A stretch of DNA of 64,000 nucleotides from Methylocystaceae bacterium (GCA_013373205.1 JABXIG010000019.1:1-64000), one strand, 5' to 3'; shown: positions 43,897 through 56,240, numbered from the stretch's first letter. Notes: generated by a model from the letters alone, not told the origin. Numbers and translations: made by a program.

Positions 43897-45300
43897 TTAG
43901 GAATGGATCGCGCGTTTAGCAACCGCCAAAGCAGCTTCTTTCACGGCTTCGGGCAAACCCGGGTGACCGTGACAGGTGCGCGCGATATCTTCTGCAGAAC
44001 CGCCAAATTCCATGGCTTGAACCACTTCCTGGATCAGATCACCGCCTTGTGGGCCGATGATATGTGCACCAAGAACGCGATCTGTTTTTGCATCAGACAG
44101 GATTTTTACAAACCCTTCGCTGTCGCCATTGGCCAAGGCACGACCATTGGCCTGGAAGGGGAACTTACCTGATTTATAATCAACGCCCGCTTCTTTTAGA
44201 CCTTCTTCGGTTTTACCGACAGAGGCGATTTCCGGGTGAACGTATACAACACCGGGGATGACATCATAGTTCACGTGACCGGATTGACCCGCCAGCATTT
44301 CAGCAACCGCCACACCTTCTTCTTCTGCTTTGTGCGCCAGCATCATACCGCCGATGACGTCACCGATTGCAAAGATACCTGCCACATTGGTTTGCAGGTC
44401 GTGGTCAACTTTGACAAAGCCACGTTCATCCATGTCAACGCCGACTTCTGACAAACCGAGGTTGTCGGTATAAGGCTTACGGCCAATGGCGACTAGACAC
44501 GCGTCGAATTTCTCATCTTCTGCATCACCGCCCTTGGCGGGTTCCATGCTCAGCGTAACCGTGGTTTTGGTTTTTTTAGCAGCTGTGACTTTGGTCCCGG
44601 TCTTAAATTTGAGACCTTGTTTTTTCAGCATACGTTGGGCGGTTTTGCGGATTTCGCCATCCATTCCGGGTAGGATTTGATCGAGGAATTCGATCACAGT
44701 GACTTCTGAACCCAGACGGTTCCAGACAGAACCCAGCTCCAGACCGATGACGCCGCCGCCGATGACAGCCAGTTTTTTCGGGACTTTGCGCATTTCCATG
44801 GCGCCGGTGGAGGACATCATGACTTTTTCGTCGATCTCAAGGAATGGCAGGGAGGCAACATCAGACCCCGTTGCGATCACGATATTTTCAGCCTGAAGAA
44901 CTTCTTCGCCACCATCGTTCAAGGTCACAGTGACCTGATCGGCAGCCGTGATTTTTCCTTCGCCGACAACATATTTGACTTTGTTTTTCTTCATCAGGAA
45001 TTCGACGCCCTGTGTCAGCTGTTTAACAACGGCTTCTTTGCGGTCGATCATGGTATCAAGATCAAGTTTCGGGGTGACTTTAATGCCGTGGTCCGCCATT
45101 TCGTGGGCAGCCATTTCATAAAGGTGGGTGGATTGAAGTAAAGCTTTGGCCGGGATACAACCGACGTTCAAACAAGTCCCGCCCAGAGAGCCGCGTTTTT
45201 CAATAACAGCAGCTTTCAAACCCAATTGTGCCGCACGGATGGCACAGACATAACCTGCTGGACCACCCCCGATTACAACAACGTCAAAATTGTCACTCAT
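43897..45300 (-). CDS. lpd: Dihydrolipoamide dehydrogenase
   Basis: The E3 flavoenzyme reoxidises dihydrolipoamide with NAD+. It has 467 residues, the FAD motif GGGPAG (11-16), redox disulfide C43-LNVG-C48, NAD motif GGGVIGLELG near 185, and the C-terminal active-site HGHPGLPE. As the last gene of the block after sucB it serves the 2-oxoglutarate dehydrogenase complex and perhaps others. A terminator hairpin separates it from sucB. Confidence 0.97.
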   Translation of the reverse strand: MSDNFDVVVIGGGPAGYVCAIRAAQLGLKAAVIEKRGSLGGTCLNVGCIPAKALLQSTHLYEMAAHEMADHGIKVTPKLDLDTMIDRKEAVVKQLTQGVEFLMKKNKVKYVVGEGKITAADQVTVTLNDGGEEVLQAENIVIATGSDVASLPFLEIDEKVMMSSTGAMEMRKVPKKLAVIGGGVIGLELGSVWNRLGSEVTVIEFLDQILPGMDGEIRKTAQRMLKKQGLKFKTGTKVTAAKKTKTTVTLSMEPAKGGDAEDEKFDACLVAIGRKPYTDNLGLSEVGVDMDERGFVKVDHDLQTNVAGIFAIGDVIGGMMLAHKAEEEGVAVAEMLAGQSGHVNYDVIPGVVYVHPEIASVGKTEEGLKEAGVDYKSGKFPFQANGRALANGDSEGFVKILSDAKTDRVLGAHIIGPQGGDLIQEVVQAMEFGGSAEDIARTCHGHPGLPEAVKEAALAVAKRAIHS

Positions 45301-45334
45301 GACAGATAATTCCTTTATCTAAAAATTCTTAAAA

Positions 45335-45368
45335 AAAACGGAAGGTCTTGGCTAAGACCTTCCGTTTT
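45335..45368 (-). terminator. Perfect hairpin terminator between sucB and lpd
   Basis: AAAACGGAAGGTCTT (45335-45349), 4-base loop, AAGACCTTCCGTTTT (45354-45368): a 15-bp perfect stem with a T-run on the minus strand. It should cut transcription after sucB, so lpd may rely on read-through or its own promoter. Confidence 0.85.
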
Positions 45369-45381
45369 AATTTTTCTGGTC

Positions 45382-46989
45382 TTAGGCGTCCAGCAGGATG
45401 CGTTGCGGATCTTCCAAACATTCTTTTACACGAACAAGGAAGGAAACCGCCTCACGGCCATCAATGATCCGGTGGTCATAAGATAGCGCGAGATACATCA
45501 TCGGACGGGCCTGAATAGAGCCATCGGGCATTACCATTGGGCGCATTTGTGTTTTATGCATGCCAAGGATCGCAGATTGCGGACGGTTCAAAATCGGTGC
45601 AGAGAGCAAGGAGCCAAACACACCACCATTTGAAATGGTGAAGGTACCGCCCATCATTTCGTCCATCTTCAACGAACCATCACGAGCGCGTTTACCGAAG
45701 TCCAAGATATCGCCTTCGATTTGTGCCAGTGATTTTTCATCACAATCGCGCACAACCGGAACCACCAAACCTGTTGGGGAGCCAACGGCAATCCCGACGT
45801 CATAATGGTTTTTGTAGACGATTTCATCGCCATCAATTTCAGCATTGACTGCAGGCCATTCACGAAGTGCTGTCACACATGCTTTGGTGAAGATACCCAT
45901 GAAGCCAAGCTTCACGCCATGTTTCTTCTCAAAGCCGTCTTTATATTGCTTGCGCATTTCAAGAACGCCTGTCATGTCCACTTCGTTCCAAGTGGTCAGG
46001 ATGGCAGCGGTATTTTGCGCTTCTTTCAGACGGGATGCGATGACTTTGCGCAGACGTGTCATTTTGACGCGTTCTTCGCGTGGGCCAACCGGACGCGGTG
46101 GGATCATCGCCCCATTTGGTGTGCTTGAAGCCGCAGGGGCTGCAGCAGGGGCAGGGGTCGCTGCTTTTGGTGCTGGTGCGGCAGGTGCGGGGGCTGCTTT
46201 ATCTTTCGCAGCTGCGCCGCTTTCGATGTAAGCTAGTACGTCACCTTTGACCAAACGACCATCTTTACCCGTTGCCGGGATTTTAGAGGCATCCAGACCG
46301 TTTTCTTCCACCAGTTTGCGAACAGCCGGTGACAGCGGGTGAGCTGTGTTGGCGGCACTTGCAGGGGCAGAAGATGTTGTAGCGGGGGCAGAAGCCGCAG
46401 GGGCCTGAGCCGGTGCAGAGGCACCAGCCGTGGCGCCAACCGCAACGCGGGCAACGACTTGACCAACTTCAACGTCGGTGTCTTCTTCAACGAGAATTTC
46501 TGTCACAACGCCAGCAACAGGGGACGGCAGTTCAGCAGTCACCTTGTCGGTTTCAACTTCGCACAAACCTTCATCGACGCCAATTTCATCGCCGACTTTT
46601 TTCAGCCAGCTTGCAATGGTGCCTTCAGTGATGGATTCACCCAGGTTCGGGACTTCGATATCAACGGTTTCACCCGTACCGCTGGAGGCAGCAGGCGCTG
46701 CTTCTTCAGTTTTTTCTTCAGATGCTGCCGGAGCAGGTGCAGCAGCTTCGCCTGCTTCACCTACCATACAAAGGACAGCGCCGACTTCGACGTCTGAATC
46801 TTCGCTTGCAACGATTTCAACGAGTGTGCCAGCAACCGGGCTTGGTACTTCAACAGTAACCTTATCGGTTTCCAGCTCTACGAGCGGTTCATCAACGGCA
46901 ACGGTGTCGCCAATATTTTTGAGCCACTTTGAGACCGTACCTTCAGATACGGACTCACCCAAAGCGGGAACAGTGATTTCTGTGGCCAT
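45382..46989 (-). CDS. sucB: 2-oxoglutarate dehydrogenase E2, dihydrolipoyl succinyltransferase, two lipoyl domains
   Basis: The 535-residue E2 core of the 2-oxoglutarate dehydrogenase complex. It has two lipoyl domains with lipoyl-lysines K43 ([10 protein letters not shown]) and K149 ([10 protein letters not shown]), Ala/Pro-rich linkers, a peripheral-subunit-binding domain near 216-252 ([18 protein letters not shown] in part), and the catalytic domain ending with [12 protein letters not shown]. Most SucB proteins carry one lipoyl domain, so the second is unusual. TGAGGAAA precedes the ATG at 46989. It is 17 bases after sucA. Confidence 0.95.
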   Translation of the reverse strand: MATEITVPALGESVSEGTVSKWLKNIGDTVAVDEPLVELETDKVTVEVPSPVAGTLVEIVASEDSDVEVGAVLCMVGEAGEAAAPAPAASEEKTEEAAPAASSGTGETVDIEVPNLGESITEGTIASWLKKVGDEIGVDEGLCEVETDKVTAELPSPVAGVVTEILVEEDTDVEVGQVVARVAVGATAGASAPAQAPAASAPATTSSAPASAANTAHPLSPAVRKLVEENGLDASKIPATGKDGRLVKGDVLAYIESGAAAKDKAAPAPAAPAPKAATPAPAAAPAASSTPNGAMIPPRPVGPREERVKMTRLRKVIASRLKEAQNTAAILTTWNEVDMTGVLEMRKQYKDGFEKKHGVKLGFMGIFTKACVTALREWPAVNAEIDGDEIVYKNHYDVGIAVGSPTGLVVPVVRDCDEKSLAQIEGDILDFGKRARDGSLKMDEMMGGTFTISNGGVFGSLLSAPILNRPQSAILGMHKTQMRPMVMPDGSIQARPMMYLALSYDHRIIDGREAVSFLVRVKECLEDPQRILLDA

Positions 46990-47006
46990 TTGTTTCCTCA
47001 CAAATT

Positions 47007-49943
47007 CTATAGTTTAGATGCAGCCATTTTGGTCTCACGCGCGAACGGTGTCGGAAGATTTTCCAACTTACCGCTTAATGCTTCTTCGACCAGGAACTGT
47101 TGTTCAGCAACGTGGACTTTGTTTAAGCCTGTTGCAGGTGATGCAGATGCACGACGACCGGAGAAACCCGGGAAGCCGCCTTTGATTTTGAGCTCTTGGC
47201 AGATGTAGACCAAACGCGGGAAGACGAAGGACCAGTAGCCCATATTCGCCGGTTCTTCCTGACACCAGACAAGTTCCGCATTGGGATATTGCGCCAACTT
47301 CTCTTTAATGGTTTCTTTCGGCCAAGGATAAAGTTGTTCGACACGGATGATGGCAACATCATCAATGCCTTTGTCACGACGTGCTTGCAGCAGATCATAG
47401 TAAACTTTACCTGTACACAGAACGACGCGTTTGACTTTTTTGTTGTCTGGCAGAGTATCGATCTCGCCGATCACACGCTTGAACGCAGACCCTGTGGTGA
47501 AATCAGCCAATGTGCTTTGACACAATTTGTGACGCAGCAATGATTTCGGTGTAAAAATCACCAAAGGTTTACGGAAGTTACGGCATTGTTGACGACGCAG
47601 TGCGTGGAAATAGTTTGCAGGTGTCGTCAGGTTGCAGACTTGCATGTTGTCTTCGGCGCAAAGCTGCAGGTAACGTTCCGGTCGTGCTGAACTATGTTCC
47701 GGGCCTTGACCTTCATAACCGTGCGGCAGAAGCATTGTCAGGCCAGACAGACGCAACCATTTGCTTTCCCCAGATGAAATGAATTGGTCGATAATCATTT
47801 GGGCGCCGTTGGCAAAATCACCAAACTGGGCTTCCCACATGACCAGTGCATTCGGTTCAGCCAGTGAATAACCATATTCGAAACCAAGAACGGACAATTC
47901 GATCAGCGGGCTGTCGATAACTTCATAGTCACCTTGACCTTCACGAATGTTATTCAGCGGACGATAGCGTTCTTCAGTTTCTTGGTCCACAATCACAGAG
48001 TGGCGTTGCGAGAATGTTCCGCGACCACAATCCTGACCGGATAGGCGGACTTTGTGACCTTCTACCAGAAGCGAGCCAAAGGCAAGGGCTTCCCCTGTTG
48101 CCCAATCGATCCCTTCACCGGTTTCGATCATTTTGGATTTGGCTTTCAGCTGACGTAAGACTTTCTTGTTTACAGAGAAGTTGTCAGGTGCTGTTGAAAT
48201 GGCCTGGCCTACTTCACGCAGAACGTCTTCGGAAACGGATGTATCTTCGTTGCGGTGTTCTTCTTCACCGCGCGCATTTGCCATGCCTTCCCATTTGCCT
48301 TCAAACCAGTCGGCTTTGTTCGGCTTGTAGGAATTACCAGCTTCGAATTCCTCTTCCATACGAGCACGGAAACCGTCGTAGATATCCTGAACCTGCTGTT
48401 CTGTCAGAATTTTTTCAGATACCAGACGCTGGGCGTAAATTTCACGCGTGGTTGTCTGGTTCTTAATAACCTTATACATGTGCGGGTTGGTGAACATCGG
48501 TTCGTCAGATTCGTTATGGCCGTGGCGGCGATAACAGAACATGTCGATCACGACGTCTTTGCCAAATTCCTGACGGTATTCAGTTGCGATACGGGCAACA
48601 TGAACCACAGCTTCCGGGTCATCCCCGTTAACGTGGAAGATCGGGGCCTGCACCATTTTCGCAACGTCACTCGGGTATTGTGAGGAACGCGAATAATGCG
48701 GCGCTGTTGTAAAGCCGATCTGGTTGTTCACGATGATATGGATGGTCCCGCCGACTTTATAGCCGCGCAGGTCGGACATGGCATGCCCTTCAGGAACGAT
48801 GCCCTGACCGGAATAAGCCGCATCCCCATGCAGAAGCAACGGCATAACTTGTGAACGCGGACCACCAAGTTGTTCTTGTTTGGCGCGAACTTTACCATGG
48901 ACAACCGGGTTAACCAGTTCAAGGTGTGACGGGTTGGCGGTCAAAGACAGGTGAACGGTGTTGCCGTCAAATTCACGGTCGGCACTTGTGCCCAAGTGAT
49001 ATTTTACATCGCCGCTGCCTTCAACATCATCCGGATTGGATGAGTTGCCCTGAAATTCAGAGAACAAAGCACGGAATGGCTTGTGCATGACGTTGGTTAA
49101 AACGTTCAGGCGGCCACGGTGTGGCATGCCCAGAACAACCTCTTTCAGACCGAGTTGTGCACCACGTTTCAAGATTTGTTCCATGGCCGGGATCAATGAT
49201 TCCCCACCTTCAAGGCCGAAACGTTTCGTTCCGGTATATTTTTTATCGAGGAACTGTTCGAACCCTTCGGCTTCGGTCAGGCGTTCGAGAATTGCTGTCT
49301 TGCCTTTAACGGTGAAGTCGGACTGATTTTCAGACGATTCAATGCGACGTTGGATCCAGGATTTTTCTTCCGGTTCCTGAATGTGCATGAATTCCACACC
49401 GATATGGCGGCAATATGTTGATTGGATTTTATCAACGATTTCACGCAGTGTGGCTGTTTCCAGACCCAACACAAAATCGATGAAGATCGGGCGATCCATG
49501 TCGGCTTCGGTAAAGCCGTAAGATTTCGGATCAAGCTCCGGGTGGTAGTCGTTCCCTTCGATCCCCAATGGGTCAAAGCGTGCAATCAAATGACCGCGCA
49601 CACGATAAGAACGGATCAGCATCAACGCACGGATACTGTCTAACGTGGCGGCGCGAATAGCGTCATCATCGGCCTTTGCATAAACGGCACCAGCTTGAGG
49701 CTGGGCGTTTGCAACAGGTGCCGTGACCGAGCTTACGCCCGTATTGACCACACCATGACTTGGTTTATTCCAACTCGGACCGCTCAGGTTTTGAAGTGCT
49801 TCCAAACCTTCTTCACGCAGACCTGAGAAAAAGGAGACCCAGCTCTGATCTACAGAGGACGGATCTTGCATATAGCGGGCATACAATTCTGCGAGATACA
49901 CAGTGTTGTTGCCGTTGAGGACTGATTCAGGGGTATCGACCAT
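47007..49943 (-). CDS. sucA: 2-oxoglutarate dehydrogenase E1 component
   Basis: The thiamine-diphosphate-dependent E1 subunit decarboxylates 2-oxoglutarate. From the ATG at 49943 it has 978 residues and starts [20 protein letters not shown], matching the E2-binding N-terminus with [15 protein letters not shown]. Internal motifs are [20 protein letters not shown] and [19 protein letters not shown]. The frame continues 20 codons upstream through a hairpin-forming stretch, which is probably leader. AGGG lies about 12 bases before the ATG. Confidence 0.96.
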   Translation of the reverse strand: MVDTPESVLNGNNTVYLAELYARYMQDPSSVDQSWVSFFSGLREEGLEALQNLSGPSWNKPSHGVVNTGVSSVTAPVANAQPQAGAVYAKADDDAIRAATLDSIRALMLIRSYRVRGHLIARFDPLGIEGNDYHPELDPKSYGFTEADMDRPIFIDFVLGLETATLREIVDKIQSTYCRHIGVEFMHIQEPEEKSWIQRRIESSENQSDFTVKGKTAILERLTEAEGFEQFLDKKYTGTKRFGLEGGESLIPAMEQILKRGAQLGLKEVVLGMPHRGRLNVLTNVMHKPFRALFSEFQGNSSNPDDVEGSGDVKYHLGTSADREFDGNTVHLSLTANPSHLELVNPVVHGKVRAKQEQLGGPRSQVMPLLLHGDAAYSGQGIVPEGHAMSDLRGYKVGGTIHIIVNNQIGFTTAPHYSRSSQYPSDVAKMVQAPIFHVNGDDPEAVVHVARIATEYRQEFGKDVVIDMFCYRRHGHNESDEPMFTNPHMYKVIKNQTTTREIYAQRLVSEKILTEQQVQDIYDGFRARMEEEFEAGNSYKPNKADWFEGKWEGMANARGEEEHRNEDTSVSEDVLREVGQAISTAPDNFSVNKKVLRQLKAKSKMIETGEGIDWATGEALAFGSLLVEGHKVRLSGQDCGRGTFSQRHSVIVDQETEERYRPLNNIREGQGDYEVIDSPLIELSVLGFEYGYSLAEPNALVMWEAQFGDFANGAQMIIDQFISSGESKWLRLSGLTMLLPHGYEGQGPEHSSARPERYLQLCAEDNMQVCNLTTPANYFHALRRQQCRNFRKPLVIFTPKSLLRHKLCQSTLADFTTGSAFKRVIGEIDTLPDNKKVKRVVLCTGKVYYDLLQARRDKGIDDVAIIRVEQLYPWPKETIKEKLAQYPNAELVWCQEEPANMGYWSFVFPRLVYICQELKIKGGFPGFSGRRASASPATGLNKVHVAEQQFLVEEALSGKLENLPTPFARETKMAASKL

Positions 49944-49963
49944 ATTCTTACTTTTCCCTAGAG

Positions 49964-50001
49964 GAGTGCGGTTTATCTCGTTCATCGGATAAACCGCACT
50001 C
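49964..50001 (-). ncRNA. Perfect 14-bp hairpin in the sucD-sucA intercistronic RNA
   Basis: GAGTGCGGTTTATC (49964-49977) and GATAAACCGCACTC (49988-50001) are exact inverted repeats around a 10-base loop. No T-run follows on either strand, so it is not a standard terminator. In the suc transcript it lies 20 bases before the sucA start codon, where it could mark RNA processing, protect the 3' part or control sucA translation. Listed as an RNA element, not a proven ncRNA. Confidence 0.5.
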
Positions 50002-50045
50002 ATTCTCCCATTACTAGGAAGGATGATTGCTCATCCCATCAATGA

Positions 50046-50918
50046 TTAGCCGAGCAGCTTAACCATTGTGCTACCGATAGAAGCCGGCGAGTCTGCAACA
50101 GCGATGCCGGCAGATTTCATAGCTTCCATTTTCGCGTCCGCAGTACCTTGACCGCCGGAAATGATGGCGCCAGCGTGGCCCATACGTTTGCCCGGAGGTG
50201 CAGTAACACCTGCGATAAAACCAACAACCGGTTTCTTAACTTTGGACTGTTTGAGGAATTCGCAAGCTTCTTCCTCTGCAGTACCGCCGATTTCACCGAT
50301 CATAACGATAGATTCAGTTTCATCATCGCCCAAGAACATTTCTAGGCAATCGATGAAGTTGGTGCCGTTTACAGGGTCACCACCGATCCCGATACAAGTA
50401 GATTGACCCATACCAGCAGCTGTTGTTTGTGCAACAGCTTCGTAAGTCAATGTACCAGAACGAGACACGATACCTACAGAACCGCGTTTGTGAATGTGAC
50501 CCGGCATGATACCGATTTTACATTCACCCGGTGTAATCACACCCGGGCAGTTCGGTCCAACAAGGCGCGTTTTGGAGCCAGCCAAAGCGCGTTTCACTTT
50601 AACCATATCCATGACCGGAATGCCTTCAGTGATACAAACAGCCAGTTCAAGCTCAGCATCGATGGCTTCCAAGATTGCGTCAGCCGCGAACGGCGGCGGA
50701 ACGTAGATCACTGAAGCGTTGGCGCCTGTTTTTTCACGGGCATCAGCAACAGTATCGAAAACCGGCAGGTCCAAGTGCTTCGTACCGCCTTTGCCCGGTG
50801 TGACACCACCGACCATTTGCGTGCCATAAGCAATCGCTTGCTCAGAGTGGAAAGTCCCTTGTGCGCCAGTGAAACCCTGACAGATAACTTTCGTGTCTTT
50901 GTTAATAAGAACAGACAT
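50046..50918 (-). CDS. sucD: Succinyl-CoA synthetase alpha subunit
   Basis: The 290-residue alpha subunit binds CoA and carries the phospho-histidine. The CoA-binding Rossmann part starts [18 protein letters not shown], and the phosphorylated His248 lies in [12 protein letters not shown]. It pairs with SucC to convert succinyl-CoA to succinate with nucleotide triphosphate formation. The start is one base after the end of sucC. Confidence 0.97.
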   Translation of the reverse strand: MSVLINKDTKVICQGFTGAQGTFHSEQAIAYGTQMVGGVTPGKGGTKHLDLPVFDTVADAREKTGANASVIYVPPPFAADAILEAIDAELELAVCITEGIPVMDMVKVKRALAGSKTRLVGPNCPGVITPGECKIGIMPGHIHKRGSVGIVSRSGTLTYEAVAQTTAAGMGQSTCIGIGGDPVNGTNFIDCLEMFLGDDETESIVMIGEIGGTAEEEACEFLKQSKVKKPVVGFIAGVTAPPGKRMGHAGAIISGGQGTADAKMEAMKSAGIAVADSPASIGSTMVKLLG

Positions 50919-50919
50919 G

Positions 50920-52119
50920 TTACGCGGCCTCCTTCACGGCTTTCACGACTTTTTCAGCCGCATCTGCAAGGTTATCAGCAGTGATGATGGGCAGACCGGA
51001 TTCAGACAGGATCTTCTTACCTTGGTCTACGTTTGTACCTTCAAGACGAACAACAAGCGGAACGTTCAAAGAGACTTCGCGGGCCGCAGCCACAACGCCG
51101 TCTGCAATTACGTCACAACGCATGATACCGCCGAAGATGTTCACGAGAATACCTTCAACATTCGGGTCAGACAGGATCAATTTGAACGCTTCGGTTACGC
51201 GCTCTTTTGTCGCCCCGCCGCCAACGTCCAGGAAGTTTGCAGGCTCACCGCCGTACAATTTGATGATGTCCATTGTGCCCATTGCAAGACCGGCACCGTT
51301 CACCATACAACCGATTGTCCCATCAAGTTTGATGTAGTTGAGGTCGTGCTTGGAAGCTTCCAGTTCCATCGCATCTTCTTCGTCTTCGTCGCGCATGTCA
51401 GAGACTGCTTTTTGACGATAAAGGGCGTTTGAATCGAAGTTCATTTTGGCGTCCAAAGCAACCAGTTCGTCGTCACCTGTGACAACCAGCGGGTTGATTT
51501 CAACCATAGAAGCGTCCAGTTCAACAAACGCTTTATACATGGCAGCCAACAGTTTGGAGCAAGATTTAACTTGCGCGCCTGTCAGGCCCAGACCAAAGGC
51601 AACTTGGCGTGTGTGGAAAGGCATGATGCCTGTTGCCGGATCAATGGCAACGGTCAAGATTTTTTCCGGTGTGCTTGCCGCAACTTCTTCAATGTCCATA
51701 CCGCCTTCAGTAGAGGCCATGATGGTCACGCTGTCTGTGGCACGGTCAATCAGGAATGCGAGGTAAAGTTCGGTAGCAATGTCACAACCGTCTTCGATGT
51801 AAACGCGCTTAACTTCTTTACCTTCCGGACCAGACTGGTGTGTCACCAGTGTGTTGCCCAGCATCATTTTTGCGTTATCAGCAACTTCGTCAACTGACTT
51901 AACAACGCGCACGCCGCCGGCTTCGCCAGCTTCTGCTTCTTTGAATTTACCTTTACCACGGCCACCTGCGTGGATTTGGGATTTTACAACAAAAACCGGA
52001 CCCCCGAGCTTTTGCGCTTCTTCGCGAGCTTCATCAGCAGTGTAAGCAACACCACCGTTAAGTACGTTTACACCGTACTCTTTAAGAAGCTGCTTAGCTT
52101 GATATTCATGAATATTCAT
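50920..52119 (-). CDS. sucC: Succinyl-CoA synthetase beta subunit
   Basis: The 399-residue nucleotide-binding subunit. ATP-grasp features include [16 protein letters not shown] near residues 45-60 and the C-terminal [15 protein letters not shown] that binds CoA/succinate. It begins [17 protein letters not shown], the typical N-terminus. It is followed tightly by sucD and preceded by mdh with a weak hairpin between. Confidence 0.97.
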   Translation of the reverse strand: MNIHEYQAKQLLKEYGVNVLNGGVAYTADEAREEAQKLGGPVFVVKSQIHAGGRGKGKFKEAEAGEAGGVRVVKSVDEVADNAKMMLGNTLVTHQSGPEGKEVKRVYIEDGCDIATELYLAFLIDRATDSVTIMASTEGGMDIEEVAASTPEKILTVAIDPATGIMPFHTRQVAFGLGLTGAQVKSCSKLLAAMYKAFVELDASMVEINPLVVTGDDELVALDAKMNFDSNALYRQKAVSDMRDEDEEDAMELEASKHDLNYIKLDGTIGCMVNGAGLAMGTMDIIKLYGGEPANFLDVGGGATKERVTEAFKLILSDPNVEGILVNIFGGIMRCDVIADGVVAAAREVSLNVPLVVRLEGTNVDQGKKILSESGLPIITADNLADAAEKVVKAVKEAA

Positions 52120-52189
52120 CTTTGCTTTGCCTCAAAGTTTGAAAAAGGATTTTATGGCCTTTTTCTGGATGATTATTTGAACGTATCCA

Positions 52190-52221
52190 AACAAAAGAAG
52201 CGGGGCACATCAGCACCCCGC
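52190..52221 (-). terminator. Weak hairpin between mdh and sucC
   Basis: GCGGGG (52200-52205) pairs with CCCCGC (52216-52221), and on the minus strand a pyrimidine-rich tract follows. It could partly end mdh transcription before sucC. Confidence 0.45.
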
Positions 52222-52227
52222 ATTCGA

Positions 52228-53262
<1,035 letters not shown>

Positions 53263-53455
53263 AAACCCGTCCGAGGTTACTAGCGTGATTTTGCCCTCAG
53301 AGCAAGCCTTGTTTCCAAAAACTTACACCTTAACCCCGCAGAAACCCTAGCCTTTGCATCGGAGTGGTCTTACCATGGGCAGCAAAATTTGGTATTGCAG
53401 TACCTGAAATTTTCGAAAAGCGAGAGAACCTCTAGGGTTTAATAATATTTCGCAT

Positions 53456-53480
53456 AAAAATGCTGCACCACAGCATTTTT
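53456..53480. terminator. Hairpin downstream of zapE
   Basis: AAAAATGCTG (53456-53465), 5-base loop, CAGCATTTTT (53471-53480). Perfect 10-bp stem with terminal T-runs in both directions; about 100 bases after the zapE stop, which it probably ends. Confidence 0.7.
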
Positions 53481-53578
53481 CTAGTGTGGTGATACCATGC
53501 ATAAACCGCATGCAGTGACCCATAATTGTGCATGCGCGAATCTAGGCAGCTTTGTATTTTTTGCAGGTCCGATTCCCT

Positions 53579-54700
53579 CTAGGTTAAATGTTCCGAACCG
53601 AGGTAATCTTCCGATTGCATTTCCATCAGCCGGGACACTGTTCTCTGAAACTCAAACGCACCATCGCCTTCGGGGTAGAGGGTATCAGGCAAGGCGGCGG
53701 CCGAACAGATCAGTTTGACTTTATGCTCGTAGAGCGCATCGATCAGATGAACGAAGCGTTCTGCCTCATTACGGTTTTTTGGCGAAAGAATGGGAATGGC
53801 TTCGATAAAAATGACATCGAACAGGGTGGCGAGTTCGAGATAGACGTTTGCGCCATAAGGTTTGACGCAGAGATCCGCAAAAGTGAAATAGGCGATGCGT
53901 TCATATCTTTTGGGCACATCGATCTGGCGCGATTTGATAATGACATAATCGGCCTTGGCCTGCCCATGGGTCATGTCTTCAAACTGGCCATGAAGCTGGT
54001 CGCGGGTATCCATATCCAGCGGGTAGAAATAGGTTTGCTCGCCCCCTTCGCGACCCAGACGGTAATCGGTTGGGCTGGCGAGCTGCATAACGTCGAGCTT
54101 TTCATTGATCATATCAATGAACGGCAGGAAACGGTCACGTTGCAGGCCGTTTTTATACAAATCATTCGGCACACGGTTCGAGGTGGCAACAATGACTACG
54201 CCTTGTTCAAACAAGGTTTTAAACAGGCGACCCAAGATCATGGCATCGGCAATGTTGGTGACTTGAAATTCATCAAAACACAAAAGCCAGGCTTCGGATG
54301 TCAGTTGTTTGGCGAGAACAACAATGGCGTCTTCTTTTTTATCGAGCTTTTGTTCGCGAATATCTTTTAAACGTTCGTGGACTTCGCGCATGAATTCATG
54401 GAAATGGACCCGGCGCTTGGCTGAAACGGGGGCGCCGTCAAAAAACAGGTCGGTGAGCATGGATTTACCGCGGCCCACATCGCCATACATATAGATACCT
54501 TGCGGTGGGGTCGGGGTTTCTTTGCGTTTTGTCAGTCCAAAACGCGCCCGCCAACCCGTTTCACCTGTACTTGGTTCATAGGATTTGAGCGCATTGTGGA
54601 GAAGTTGCAATTTCTCTACCGCCAATTCTTGCGCTGTATCGGGTTTGATGTTCCCGCCGTTTAGCAGATCGCGATACCGTCCTATCGGACCATCAACCAT
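53579..54700 (-). CDS. zapE: Cell division ATPase ZapE (AFG1-like)
   Basis: A 373-residue AAA-type ATPase. Walker A is GDVGRGKS (73-80) and Walker B LLCFDEFQV (139-147), followed by the ATSNRVPNDLYKNGLQRDRF region typical of AFG1/ZapE. ZapE associates with the division ring and modulates FtsZ under oxygen limitation in E. coli; the eukaryotic AFG1/LACE1 has mitochondrial quality-control roles. The zapE-mdh-sucCD order is common in alphaproteobacteria. The start lies at 54700 near a ribosome site AAGA. Confidence 0.92.
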   Translation of the reverse strand: MVDGPIGRYRDLLNGGNIKPDTAQELAVEKLQLLHNALKSYEPSTGETGWRARFGLTKRKETPTPPQGIYMYGDVGRGKSMLTDLFFDGAPVSAKRRVHFHEFMREVHERLKDIREQKLDKKEDAIVVLAKQLTSEAWLLCFDEFQVTNIADAMILGRLFKTLFEQGVVIVATSNRVPNDLYKNGLQRDRFLPFIDMINEKLDVMQLASPTDYRLGREGGEQTYFYPLDMDTRDQLHGQFEDMTHGQAKADYVIIKSRQIDVPKRYERIAYFTFADLCVKPYGANVYLELATLFDVIFIEAIPILSPKNRNEAERFVHLIDALYEHKVKLICSAAALPDTLYPEGDGAFEFQRTVSRLMEMQSEDYLGSEHLT

Positions 54701-54744
54701 GTCTTTGAAACCTAACTGTTATCGTTTCTTCCATACATAAAGAA

Positions 54745-54777
54745 AAAGCACCCCCGCTTCAAGGTCAGGGGTGCTTT
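54745..54777 (-). terminator. Terminator after the chemoreceptor gene
   Basis: AAAGCACCCC (54745-54754) pairs with GGGGTGCTTT (54768-54777); a T-rich tract follows on the minus strand, 24 bases after the chemoreceptor stop. Confidence 0.82.
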
Positions 54778-54800
54778 AAGGTACTAAAAATCTGACGGGA

Positions 54801-56240
54801 TCAGAGTTTATAACCCGAGCGCAACCCGCCCCAGTGACGTCCTTTTACAAAGATCGGGGCAGATACATCTTTCATCATAACGAAATTTCCACCCCCCATA
54901 TCCCGGCGATAGGCTTGAACTAAAAAGGGTTTGTCATTTTGACCTGAGGCTAGACCCACACGGTCATTAAAGATCATGCGGTTGCGGCAATTGGCAGTAT
55001 TCCATTCAATTTCACCGGGCTTTTGGGGCTGGGAAAAAGCAAGGTTATGAACAGGCAGATACCCGTTTGTATCCACACAGGCGGCAAAAACGATCTTGTC
55101 GCTAGAGGCCTGGATCGGTTCCTGAATTTCCGGCAAATGTTTATCCAGGAAGTCCAGCGCTTTGGTTTTATATTGTGGTGGGTTTGTCCCATCAATTTTG
55201 ATATAGTTTTGATCAAACAGGTCATCGATTGAAATCTCACCACTGCTAACAGCTTGTTCAAAAAGCTGCTGAACTTTTTGCGATCCGCTGACGATTTGAT
55301 TAATGAAGAAACTATCGATGGTTTCCACACCTAACTGGTTGGTCAGTTGGATCAGGTCGGCGCCGAAATCACGCAATTTAGCGACCCGCTCATTACAGCT
55401 GCTTAAATCTTCGCGGTTTTCTTCGGCACGCGCGCTCATATCTTCTAGTTGGGTGACGACCCCTTCAACATGGCCGTCGATGGCGTGGGTGGAATTGTTA
55501 ATATTGGCCAGTTCCCCGTCAACCTTGGCAATGGCCTCGCCAACCATATTGATGGCGTCCCCAATGTCTTTGGTTCCTTCTTGGGCGGCGGCGGCATTTT
55601 GCACACCGCGCACACTTTCATCCATCAAAAGTTCGACCTGTGAGCCGAGTTCTTCTAGTGTATGGTCAATTTGTTCAGTGGCTTTAGCGGTTTGTCCGGC
55701 AAGGTTTTTGACTTCCCCTGCCACGACAGCAAAGCCTTTTCCGGCTTCGCCCGCCCGCGCGGCTTCGATAGTGGCGTTCAGGGCAAGGAGATTGGTTTGC
55801 GAGGCGATTTTTTGAATGGCGCCGGATACTCCACGCACTTCTTCCAAAGCCCCATTGAGCCCGATCAAACGTTCTTCAATGTCGCGTACAAAATCGACGA
55901 GTGTCTGGATATTGTATAATGAAACTTCGACCTTTTCGCGCGATTGCGTGACATCCGCGTTTGCTTGTGCAGAAACTTCAAGTGATGTTTGTGTCGCGTT
56001 GGAAATCTCGTCCTTTACCTGTGCCATGGCGGCGGCAGCTTCGCGGACCAGATTGAAACTGTCTGTTTGTTGATTGATGCGTGCGGTAACATCTTCGATA
56101 TTTCCCGAAACATCGGCGATTTCGATGACCATATCACCGGCTTCGACGGCGATCTTCTGAATGACGTCGCCAACTTGACCAGTAAGTGATTGTTCGTTCT
56201 TTTCAGAAAGCATTCCGTTGTAAACGGTATCGTCCTTCAC
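54801..56240 (-). CDS. Soluble methyl-accepting chemotaxis protein with C-terminal sensor domain
   Basis: A 479-residue chemoreceptor with no signal peptide or membrane segment. The signalling hairpin tip is [20 protein letters not shown], then [17 protein letters not shown], near residues 140-175, so the coiled-coil domain is N-terminal. From about 325 a globular sensor follows: [20 protein letters not shown], then [10 protein letters not shown] and [21 protein letters not shown], which resembles Cache-like C-terminal sensors of cytosolic receptors. Two residues usual for metal or haem binding are not obvious. The ligand is unknown. It likely joins cytoplasmic receptor clusters. Confidence 0.85.
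   Translation of the reverse strand: MKDDTVYNGMLSEKNEQSLTGQVGDVIQKIAVEAGDMVIEIADVSGNIEDVTARINQQTDSFNLVREAAAAMAQVKDEISNATQTSLEVSAQANADVTQSREKVEVSLYNIQTLVDFVRDIEERLIGLNGALEEVRGVSGAIQKIASQTNLLALNATIEAARAGEAGKGFAVVAGEVKNLAGQTAKATEQIDHTLEELGSQVELLMDESVRGVQNAAAAQEGTKDIGDAINMVGEAIAKVDGELANINNSTHAIDGHVEGVVTQLEDMSARAEENREDLSSCNERVAKLRDFGADLIQLTNQLGVETIDSFFINQIVSGSQKVQQLFEQAVSSGEISIDDLFDQNYIKIDGTNPPQYKTKALDFLDKHLPEIQEPIQASSDKIVFAACVDTNGYLPVHNLAFSQPQKPGEIEWNTANCRNRMIFNDRVGLASGQNDKPFLVQAYRRDMGGGNFVMMKDVSAPIFVKGRHWGGLRSGYKL

Noticed and set aside
45805-47017. Several long plus-strand frames opposite sucB
   Set aside because: They mirror the Ala/Pro/Glu-rich codons of sucB linkers and lack ribosome sites or family features.
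48014-48683. Plus-strand frames opposite sucA
   Set aside because: No coding signature; sucA motifs occupy the other strand throughout.
53540-53590. tRNA-like GGTCCGATTCC stretch near zapE, as an attachment site
   Set aside because: The flanking bases do not form a T-stem or acceptor stem, and there is no integrase gene.
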